Below, piece after piece: positions 55,640 through 64,000 of a stretch of 64,000 bases of DNA. The position numbers were made by a program, and so were the translations under genes. Numbering within the stretch: the stretch's first letter is position 1; each line of letters begins with the position of its first letter. The notes under the pieces were generated by a model. That model worked only from the letters and a program-made list of their open reading frames with translations. It made no database searches and was not told the DNA's origin. Source of the DNA: Ceratothoa steindachneri (lineage: Eukaryota > Arthropoda > Malacostraca > Isopoda > Cymothoidae); contig OZ018317.1 of assembly GCA_963969495.1 (NCBI GenBank), positions 220,295,997 to 220,359,996 of the forward strand, in the 5' to 3' direction.

Positions 55640-56079
55640 TTTTTTGCTTTCGTACTATTGAAATCTTTTGTTTACGCGTTTGAAGCCGTTATTTCTAGAT
55701 GACGTTTGGTTTATCTTTAGTATTTTAAAATACTTCACTAAATTTGCCACCTAGATGACAATCTTTTAGTGAAAGATGGATTTGCCTTTCTTCGTACGAT
55801 CTATTTCTAAGTTTCCCATTTAATTTCATTGCTTGACGCGTTTCAGTATTAAAAATGTCCATTTTGTAACTATGGAAACCAGAATTGCACCGCATACTCC
55901 AATTGAGGCCTTAAAAGCGCTTTATATAAGGGAAGAATAATATGTTTCGACTTAAATGCAAAATGTTCATACATGTATTCTAGAATCACATTGGCCTTTT
56001 CGTACACTACACTGCATTTTTCTCTGTTTAGATTATGACCACCCATATAGCTACTATAGCAATAATTAGCCACCATCAC
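55640..56079 (-). pseudogene. CR1-like LINE, C-terminal fragment
   Basis: Minus-strand frame with EKCSVVYEKANVILEYMYEH, KHIILPLYKALLRPQLEYAVQFWFP, matching CR1 'A..KAN..LG.I.R' and 'PLY..LVRPHLEYC.Q.WSP'. Beyond the stop the degraded equivalent of 'RRATKMI...Y..RL..L' can be traced. Opposite orientation to the fragment at 54480, so these are separate insertions. Confidence 0.7.
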
Positions 56080-56483
56080 ACTCTATGGAGGACACTTGGA
56101 GGGGGAGCGCTCCTGATCCACGCCAAGTCATTGACTGTATCCAATAGACCAATCTAACAGCCCTGAGAGCCCTGCGTACACTGAAGTTCACCTTACTATG
56201 TAGTGTAAGATAGAACGTGGTCCCACTTTTTGCGTGAGTGAAAACTATCGCGTGCCCCCACTGGTGGGTGTAAACAATCCCGTGCATTGTAACCATATAC
56301 ATGAAAGTTAAAATAGGCGTGGTTATTTTATGGCTGAGAGAGATTGCTCGGTCAGAAACATTCACTTGCATCGGTGTGACTGATGCAGTGTAATGGTGGA
56401 AACTCACTGCTATAACAACCATAGCGGTGATCCTAATCTAAACTGGGTCAAAATGAAAAAGGATTTAGGGTTCTTAATCTCGA
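56080..56483. other. spacer with an unassigned open frame
   Basis: A 118-codon minus-strand frame at 56066-56422 (starting MVVIAVSFHHYTASVTPM) has no recognisable domain. Confidence 0.3.
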
Positions 56484-56560
56484 ATGAGCTCAAACTGACG
56501 TTAGTTGCTATGAAACCATTCTCGCTACAAGAAACCTAAGCGTTTTGAACACTTCTATTT
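56484..56560. repeat. Tc1-type terminal remnant
   Basis: Shares ttagttgctatg and gaaacctaagcgtt, in the same order, with 24404-24470, the outer end of the Tc1-like relic. No transposase here. Confidence 0.5.
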
Positions 56561-56578
56561 TTCTATTGAATTGCCAAT

Positions 56579-56701
56579 CTGTTGATAACTTTTGTCTTAT
56601 TCATCCATCCTTTCATAACCTCCAGCCATACGTAGTTTATACTTGCAAGTTATCCTACCCCAATTTTATAAACCTGGATTTTCACTGGCAAAAGTTATGA
56701 A
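56579..56701. repeat. small inverted-repeat element
   Basis: ataacttttgtc near 56584 and ggcaaaagttat near 56687 are inverted copies, 11 of 12 matching, about 120 bp end to end. Possibly MITE-like; no target duplication identified. Confidence 0.35.
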
Positions 56702-57607
56702 AGATGTGATAGAAATACAAGGATTCTGATCTTTTGGGACGGTAGTGTATAAGCATTGATATATTTCCTCACCTTTTTCACACATTTATCCATTGTGATT
56801 ATTATAACATGAATAAAATAAGTGATAATCTGATGGTGCAAGAAGTAGGGGAAGGAGGGGACCTTCCCATTGCAGGTTGCTTATTTCTTTCCTGCGCACG
56901 CGACTCACGTATCGGCGCCTCTTGGCATGACCGCGAAATATTCTCACCCACCAGCCGTTACTGACGAAGGGCTATGACAATTTAAAGTTAAAAATTATAG
57001 ATTATCGGGGCCTCCTCCGCGTATAGTTTATATCTTATTGGAAGAGTCTACAGTATTCTAGAAGGCTCTTTTATACGTTATAATCAAAACGACAGTGATT
57101 TTTATACATAATACATACCATTGATTTTGGTCTTGTGAAGGGGTAAGAGTTGCTTGCTCGCGTGACAGATGGGACATTTGCGCCGGAGCAGAATTTGGGC
57201 CTGAACAGGTAAATCAAGGAAATGGAGTTCGAACTTCCCGGTGCATGGAGTAGTACGAACTTATTTTTGGAGGCATGTAAAGACGACTTCTTGGTCCCAT
57301 TATTTAGGATCGAAGTTCTATCTCTATACTGAAATTCGTTCTTCACCTGTATGACCCTCCCCGCATTCTCCACTCAAAGTAAATGCCATCTTTGGTTGCA
57401 ACAACTTCCTTCAGAAGCTGTCATTATATACACCTCCAGAAACAAGTTCGAATTTAAAGCACAGGAGTGCAAGAGTAAGAATATCAGTATTTTATGGGAG
57501 AATCCCCCAAATAAATCAATAGTATCTGTTTTTTTTTCTTGTAGTGGACTAATAATACACTAGCAATGCGTTATGCGCACGTCGCAAAGGGCAATTGGAT
57601 CACCCAA
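56702..57607. other. unannotated spacer
   Basis: No recognised gene; open frames at 57071-57373 (minus) and 57351-57563 (plus) are unsupported. Confidence 0.35.
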
Positions 57608-57639
57608 AGCCCCTCGGGGGAGGGAGTCTTCAGGTGAAG

Positions 57640-57760
57640 CAATCTGGGGGTCAGATTCTTCAGAAGAGATATTCTGCGGATCAGATTCTTCAGAAGAAAT
57701 ATTCTGTAGATAGGATTCTTCAGAAGAGATATTCTGGGGAGAAGATTTTTCAGGAGGCAA
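57640..57760. repeat. 30-bp minisatellite, left array
   Basis: Four units around ggatcagattcttcagaaga plus atattctg; period 30 bp. Confidence 0.85.
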
Positions 57761-58309
57761 AATATCTGTTCAATCTTCTTCTTTCATAGAAGGAAGTTAA
57801 GAGAGTAACTAAATTTAATCTGTAAGGCTTATTGTTGATCAGTTTAATGTTCCTCTCTTCTTCTGCTTAATCTGTACAGCTTAATGGTAATCTGTGGTAG
57901 ATACTTATATCAATAATTTCAATAAATTTATCAGAGGGGGCATTCTGGGGGGGAAGATGATAGGTATTTCTAATCTAAAAGGCAAAAATACATATTCTAA
58001 TCTACTCAAGAGATAAATCCATAGGAGCAGTGAAACTTTAACGAATATATCATTACATTTGACTAAGTGGAGGTGGAGTGTCATCTCTTTTCAGTAGTGA
58101 ACAAAAAACTTATATTTTTAGTTGTCAACTTTGTGACTTTAGTTATATTTTAACTTTTGGCATCTATTTTTTTTAAACAACTATCATCCATTTACTACAA
58201 GAGGATAATAATCTACAAGCAATACGCTATTCACAGCAGCCAAAACCTTTTAAAACAAATAATGAATTGTGAATCCTAGATTGTGTCTATGAACTGGACA
58301 AAACATTCA

Positions 58310-59030
58310 AAAAACAAAGATGGATTCGCTTGGAAATGTCAAGTAAAGGAGTGTAGATGGTTTAAATATACAACCTCCATTAGAAAAGACTTCTTTTTGG
58401 CAAAACACAACCTTTTAATCCGAAGGTGAATTCATATTATGTATGTTTGGTCGGAAAATGTTTGTATAACTAAAGCTATACGACAAACAGGAATTTCAGA
58501 GAAGAGTCTGATTGATTGGTATAATTTTTTCAAGGAATTTGGGCCAATTATTTCGTAGATAACCCGATTAAATTTGGAGGATCAGAACACATAGTAGAGA
58601 TTGATAAATCTTGCTTTGCGCACAAAGTGAAACATCACAAAGGAAGAAACCCCAAATTCAAGTTTGGGTTTTCGGTATTGTTGATACAACCTCTACGCCC
58701 GCAATTGGCTACATGGAAATCGTACCTGAGAGGAGCACTGCCACACCCATCATTGAAAAAGTAGTACTTCCTGGTTTAATTATTCATTCCGATGAATTAA
58801 AAGCATACGGAAACATACAACGGTTAGAATTTACACATCCTACAGTAAATCATTTTATACATTTTGTAGACCCCCAAACTGGAGTTCATACGCAAATGAT
58901 AGTATCTTACCGGAACGAGCAGAATAGCAAAATCAAGGCAATGAAAAGATGTAAAAGAGAAACTTGGCGAGCTTCCTGCACGAATTCATTTGGCGTGATT
59001 GATTTACCGATCATTTTGAAACCTTGTGTG
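58310..59030 (+). pseudogene. Merlin-type (IS1016/DDE) transposase relic
   Basis: Cut-and-paste transposase of the Merlin superfamily, with the DDE triad traceable through frameshifts. N-terminal part: DGFAWKCQVKECRWF, SIRKDFFLAKHNL, SEKSLIDWYNFFKEFG. First Asp in VEIDKSCF (58603). Then WVFGIVDTTSTPAIGYMEI (58660-58717). Second Asp in IIHSDELKAYG (58791), VNHFIHFVDPQTGVHTQ, and final Glu in RIHEFIWR (58982), frame-shifted. The catalytic residues themselves survive although the frame is broken. Confidence 0.82.
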
Positions 59031-59149
59031 CGCATATTAGCGCCCAATACAATTTAAATTAACTATTTTTTAACTTTTCTTTTAACCTTTTTATAGATTT
59101 TTTTTAAAAGCACCTTTATAAATAAATCCTTAAATTTACTTTGGAAGGT

Positions 59150-59395
59150 GGGGAGATTCCTCAGGAGCGGCAATCTGGTGGTCAAATTCTTTAGTAGAAA
59201 CATTGGAGGGGAGACTCTTCAGAAGAGTCAATCTGGGGTCAGATTCTTCAGTAGAAAACTTGGGGGAGGGAGACTCTTCAGGAGAGTCAATCTGGGGGTC
59301 AGATTCTTCAGTTGAAACTTTAGGGGAAAGGGGCTCTTAAGGAGAGTCAATCTGGGGGTCAGATTCTAGAGTAGAAACTTTGGGAGGTCAGATTC
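59150..59395. repeat. 58-bp minisatellite, right array
   Basis: Four diverged units sharing gagtcaatctgggggtcaga and ttcttcagtagaaac. Confidence 0.85.
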
Positions 59396-59398
59396 TTT

Positions 59399-59843
59399 AA
59401 GTGAATTGGGCGATTTGCTGAGACCAAATTCATGTGTGAATTGGGGACGCGCCCATCCCTCTAATAATCCACGAGTGAAAATCAGATGGAGACGCTATGT
59501 TGAAGAGACACTTTCTTCTATAATGCAACTATTCTTTTTTATTGACTTTGGATCGGACCAGGGGACTGTCTGGTACCGGCTTCCCTCTACTGTTGCCTAT
59601 TCTGTCTTTTTTCTTTCTTTCCAATAATGAAGGTGGTGCTTGCGCCCAGTGTTTTGCCATGATGGCTCTGTGTTGGTTGGCACGCAAGAGGCTTTTAGCA
59701 CTAATTCAATTTCTGCCTCAAATGGACCATAAACGGCAGCTATAAAACCCCCATTGCAATATCCTCTCTGTCGCTTTGTGGAGATGAAGTGGGAGTGAGA
59801 ATGAGGTCTCCCTTTACGTTACGCCACCCTTTCCCCGCATCAT
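59399..59843. other. unannotated spacer
   Basis: A 73-codon plus-strand frame at 59406-59627 has no known match. Confidence 0.35.
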
Positions 59844-60060
59844 GGACTCGATCGCCCACGCCCCACCGGACAATGAAACGCACATAAAGATCAGATTGGC
59901 AATCATTGGCAAGCACGAAGGTCGGTGCCAAGGGCTGGTCTTCGTTAGGGAGGGGATTTCTTAGATCGTGTTTTAACACCAACCGGCGATCATAGAACCA
60001 TATGTGGCTCCACGTTTGGGATATGTGGGTATTAGTGCGGGAGTTTAAATGATTTTGGTA
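59844..60060 (-). repeat. dispersed repeat C, copy 2
   Basis: Minus-strand match to 51125-51310: gatcgccggttggtgttaaa followed by the core gccaatgattgccaatctga and tttcattgtccggt. No tRNA-like head is visible next to it. Confidence 0.6.
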
Positions 60061-61424
60061 CAGACCTGTTATATGTAAGTTACCCGCATGAAAATGAGAA
60101 ATGTGATTCTAAGCAGTTTTATAGGCTCCCTTAAGGTCATGCTTGAGGATTTTTCTAAATATAAATCGCCAGCGATGGGAAGAATACTTTTCTAATATAC
60201 GTCCTGTCACGTGATGAAATTCTTGCCATCTATACGATCGATTTCAACCTACTCGTCACATATCTCATTGGGGAGGGTTTAATGTAGGTTCGGAATCACG
60301 GGTTTCTATATTTGGCAGCGACTTATAGCTAGTCTCAAATCCGGCTTCATCCGACGACTAACTTAACTTCGCTCAAAGTAGGAAGGGGTGTTTTCATTCG
60401 GTTTGGGTTGAAATCCTATATGCACACACTATTAGCATGATTGCATAACTTGCGCTTATCCTGATTTTTTTTGTTGTTTTAGGTTGGGAATGAGATGGAG
60501 GGATAGGTAAGCAGTAGAAATGCTGAGTTCATGGTTTTTACTTAACTTCCTCTCTAAATACTGGTAAAATGGGCAGTATGTGGGAATAAATCGTTTGTGT
60601 AATAGCATGATGTTCTCTTATTTCCAATAGATAACTTGAACCCGCCTTGCTTGCGATTGACCGAAGTCTGTCAGTGTCTCGGGCCACCCTGGTCACCAGT
60701 GGTCCAAATATTCTCTTCTTTTGAATGATTCAATCATTTATTTTCCCCGCACTTTCACTCCATCAGTGTTCGGCCACTTGAAATGAATAATAATATTTAC
60801 AAATTCTACCAAACCACCTAAACATGATTTAAGATATGCGGCTATCCGTTGAGGTTTACTCCCTCTGCTCTCCAACATTCTACACCTCCTCCTCATCCAC
60901 CATCCCCACCACTAACAATAATAGGTTTTCAGTTGATCAGAAAAGGAACTTCAGCGCCGCAATTCGCATACGTCAGCGACTTTCGAAAAACACTTCTTGA
61001 CATATGTACATATATTGAGTCTTCGTGTGTACATATATTGAGTGTTCGTGTATTCACTTTTGCTCTATTTTTATGTTACCCTTAAATCGACCGTCGGTGA
61101 ACACAAACAATTGTACCGACTGCGTGTCCGATGGTGTACATACATTGCGATTAAGTGTGTGCGTGTTAGAGAGGGGCCTATATGGAGTGCTCGATTTTAT
61201 CGCTAAACACGACCGATTTTCTTATTTTGAGGATAAAATTTGGACGATGAAAAACGAAGCGAGGCCATTTAATGGGATCCTAATGGGATTCTAATGGTTT
61301 TAATTAGGTGCAAATCTTTCAATCTTCAACCTGCGAGCGAACATTAATTGCTGTGGCGTGATTTATATCGAGGCCTTTAAGGAACGTTTTTAACACGAGT
61401 TATCCACTCTTTCTCAAGCTTCCC
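60061..61424. other. unannotated spacer
   Basis: A 25-bp unit (gtacatatattgagt.ttcgtgt) occurs twice at 61006-61050. No gene recognised. Confidence 0.4.
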
Positions 61425-61798
61425 CCTTTTTTTTAATCGAAGACCAGGTCCTCCAACCGGAGAATGAAATCCCCATTAAGATCAGAATGACAATCGATGG
61501 CCAGCCTGAAGACACTCGAGCCCGGCACTCGTTGATAGGGTGAACAACAATAGCATGGGTGATGGTTTTGTGCATGTGCAGAAAGAGGAGGGAGAGATGA
61601 CTAAGACAGCAATGTTGTGATTGGTTAATCGTGTGGTGGCGTACGGGGCCGGAGTGCACATTCTTCAGCCACCGCGCACTGCCTGAATGGCGGCAGGTCT
61701 CTGCGAGCGCTGAAATTTTATTGTGGCCGTCTCGCCAGGAATCGAACCGATACTCCAGTGTAGGAGTTCCACATCTCACCCACTACGCTAACGAGATC
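61425..61798 (-). mobile_element. tRNA-headed SINE
   Basis: On the minus strand, a tRNA-like head (61798-61729) has a near-perfect A box, tagcgtagtggg (61779-61790), and B box, ggttcgattcc (61738-61748), spaced as in tRNA promoters; acceptor ends tctcg/cgaga pair. The possible anticodon arm actcc-tacact-ggagt has a 6-nt loop, so it is not a functional tRNA. A body follows, then the repeat C domain (61530-61436: gccatcgattgtcattctga, ttcattctccggttgg) and an A-rich end at about 61425-61433. This layout (pol III promoter, body, conserved domain, A-rich tail) is that of a SINE. Confidence 0.68.
61738..61790 (-). promoter_or_regulatory. internal RNA polymerase III promoter (A and B boxes)
   Basis: A box at 61779-61790 and B box at 61738-61748 on the minus strand; both match consensus. 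Confidence 0.7.
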
Positions 61799-62470
61799 TC
61801 CAATCAAACAGCACATACACTCCTCGAGGAGGGAAGAAATTCACGCAACCAGAGCGCCGCTTGCTTGGCATAGGTTGGAAGAATTCGATTGTGCACTGGA
61901 CCGCAAATGCGTCCGTGAAAACACTAAGCGGCCGTATTGACAATGAAGCCGCTATAGCTCGCTGTGTGCTAATTTGGAGCTCACGATCATTTTCTCTGAT
62001 ACTTTATCATTACCACTATTATACACACACCGTCTCATTCATCACTTAATTATTACTTCATTAAATGAATGAATGAGTAGGTCATCATGGCGGACACGCG
62101 ATGACCCCTTTTAAAGGTCTAGGGATAAAGGTGTCCCTCAGTGTCACTCAAGCAAAGCCAAATGAGCTGTGTAGTGATTGCTTTGCAGTCCCACTTCGGT
62201 GCAAATCGGACCGGTGCTAATTGTAAAGTGGCAAATTTAATGTGATATAATTGCTAAAGTGCAGAGAAGGATTAATTTTAGGTTTCAGGCGTTATTAATG
62301 GAGGAAATAGAAACTAAGAGTAAAGTAATTGAGTCTCTAACCCAATGGTTTATTCTCTACCATAAACACTCTGCCCGATGGCAACTTGTCGTAAGGTGAA
62401 AAAAAGAGGGGAAAAAAGAATTTTAAAAATATCCTTCCCTCTTCGTTCATATCGGACGTATATAACTTTG
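61799..62470. other. unannotated spacer
   Basis: Nothing recognised. Confidence 0.35.
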
Positions 62471-63957
62471 TCAGTGAACCTCAAAGTACTTCAGACACTT
62501 TAGCTGGCCCACTTACATATACTGAAGGAAATTTATTGGGAGTACATTTTATCAACATTTCTTCTGGCACAGCTCAGGCTCAGGTTTCAAGGGATTTACT
62601 AGACATAAGAGCTTACAGATAGTGTTACTACCTTTTCTTTTGACACTATAGCCAGTACCAGTAAAATCCACAGAGTACCTGCCAAACTGCTAGACAAAAT
62701 GCTTAACAAGAGGTTTTTTATCTGGCCCATTGACATCACATCCTGAAAGTCCTAGTAGGATCAGTTTGGGAGAAGCTGTTTGAGAAGGTAAAGGGATCTG
62801 ATAATCCTTGAATTGAGCATCTCAGGGATATTTGGACGTACTTGTCCAAGGAAAACTCAAATGACTGAAGGAAAAAAAACAATGAAGAATTAATCCAAGA
62901 CATTCCAATAACAGATAAGTTTCCAAGAGCCGACTACATGGAAATTGAATTTTTTTTGGAGCAACGCATCCTCGAGGTATTCACTATAGTCCAACATGCG
63001 CTATTTATAAGGCTAGGTGATTTGTCAGAGGCTTGCACTCCATGAACATGCTGATGTTTGCAGAACAAATAGAATACTAGCTTCCTTGCGCTGTTTTACA
63101 CTCCTATATGGATGATGTCGATCTCTGCTGCCGACGCTGCCGTGAATAATCTAAATCTAATCCAGGACATGTTGAATTAAAATAAAACTGACGCATCGCT
63201 TACTGATGATATACTTAATTAGATAAAAAAAAACACAATTGGTACCTGGCGCGGGAAGTCGTGCTATTTGCCCTGTTCAACAATACATTGAGTGATATAT
63301 TGAAGCACGACATTGAGGCCCAGTTTAATGACCCTGAGAAGAGAGACAGTTTCAAAAAAAACCTCTAGTTCATAGATTCACATATAAGGCCACCCTGGTT
63401 GATCTCATTGGCTCACAATCACATTTCTTTCTGGATACACTGAACATTGGATCAGAGTTGGTTCTTAAACCTATCACGTCTTGAACACCAAATGAGAAGT
63501 ACAGAAATTTGTTGAACTATGTTAAGAATCTGAAAGAAGTGTATGACATTGCTGACCGTAAAGTCAAGATTATAAGTGACTTTGAAAATGCCATAACAAT
63601 AGTTTCCAAATTAAGGGACTATGCATGTCCTTCAATCTGTGGAGTTTAACAGACACTGTTTTGACAGTTTCAAGAAACAAACTTTTTAGAACTGGCTTTC
63701 TTAATATCATTAGGAAATTAATCATGTAATTCTTCAATTTCATGATCGATTAGACTTTTGACAAAATGTTAATCCTATATTTGTGTTAGGAATAAGGCGT
63801 CTTGTATTCTTTCAGTGTGAAAACACAAATTTTGCGATAGCCCTCAAATATTTGTATGTACCATTGTGCATTTCTTGTTCCAAAATGATCATAATTGTAT
63901 AAGTTTTAAAGATGATTAGAAACACTTATATTTGGTACCGAGTTTGTTCTCTATATT
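62471..63957 (+). pseudogene. family 2 uncharacterised repetitive protein, copy 2
   Basis: Second, more decayed plus-strand copy of the protein family at 40560-42375, 5' truncated. FDTIASTSKIHRVPAKLLDK (about 62639) corresponds to 'FDTTASNTG..GAC.LLE'. The CRHH block is altered. The C-terminal part VDLIGSQSHFFLDTLNIGSEL (split over positions near 63400) and NYVKNLKEVYDIADRKVKI, ITIVSKLRDYA align with copy 1. Shared nucleotide sequence runs to the window end region, past the stop. Confidence 0.6.
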
Positions 63958-64000
63958 CTGTAGATAATAAGTTCTAGTACAAAACATGATTCCATCGCCC

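Larger units (their letters stand above)
57608..59398 (+). mobile_element. Merlin/IS1016-like DNA transposon
   Basis: Transposase relic (58310-59030) flanked on both sides by minisatellite arrays built from the same motif, tcagattcttcag, in the same orientation: about 30-bp units at 57640-57760 and about 58-bp units at 59150-59395. I take these as subterminal repeats of one element; exact ends and TIRs are uncertain. Confidence 0.55.

Noticed and set aside
56066..56422. 118-codon minus-strand frame as a gene
   Set aside because: No domain, no splice context, AT-moderate sequence where such a length can occur by chance; left as unassigned.
61729..61798. Functional tRNA gene on the minus strand
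   Set aside because: A and B boxes are good, but the acceptor stem is partial, the anticodon loop would be 6 nt, and it is followed by a SINE-type body.
1..64000. CRISPR array, operon or prokaryotic island
   Set aside because: Tandem repeats present have no spacer structure, and no bacterial-type genes were seen; the window is eukaryotic throughout.

Overview
The window is eukaryotic nuclear DNA from an invertebrate, most likely an arthropod. A crustacean is my best guess from the mix of repeats, but the sequence does not prove it. It is AT-rich and intron-scale in spacing, with long (AT)n tracts. Nearly every recognisable protein is a broken transposable-element gene. I see no bacterial operons, no CRISPR array and no intact autonomous element. 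Only one stretch looks like an ordinary host gene: a single GT-AG bounded exon at 38212-38575, resembling the arthropod CG3556/cobalamin-binding-like family.

Layout. 1-1690: BEL/Pao pol relic. 2190-2941: Penelope-like element (PLE) tail ending in an (AT)n tract. 5050-5978: internally deleted mariner, with two more copies at 24556-25446 and 51337-52240. 6235-7200, 11600-13090 and 23290-24470: Tc1-type transposase relics; the second is split by an insertion. 14050-16540: two non-LTR fragments separated by a 245-bp tandem array. 18206-19037: four-unit 208-bp tandem array. 20676-21960 and 22200-22830: LINE ORF1 and Jockey-like RT tail. 25600-29350: a PLE whose RT part is inverted, with an I-like LINE inserted into it and flanked by a 14-bp target duplication. 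29700-31797: more PLE pieces. 32121-35490: the best-preserved LINE, a CR1 element on the minus strand; its 3' end is defined by a second, 3'UTR-only copy at 53323-53641. 36001-36870: 24-bp minisatellite. 39469-39928: very young 115-bp array. 40560-47722: a cluster of two uncharacterised repetitive protein families, including a head-to-head pair of family-1 copies. 49950-50768: Gypsy pol fragment. 54480-56079: CR1 fragments. 57608-59398: Merlin/IS1016-like transposon with minisatellites at both ends. 61425-61798: tRNA-headed SINE. 62471-63957: second copy of family 2.

The genes do not form a pathway. The window is a record of successive insertions. The most informative points are: hammerhead-ribozyme-like folds 3' of the PLE endonuclease ORFs; PLE ends that repeatedly abut (AT)n; three mariner copies sharing the same catalytic-core deletion, suggesting a non-autonomous lineage; two poorly described multi-copy protein families with transposase-like features; and a candidate SINE family with a conserved 3' domain.
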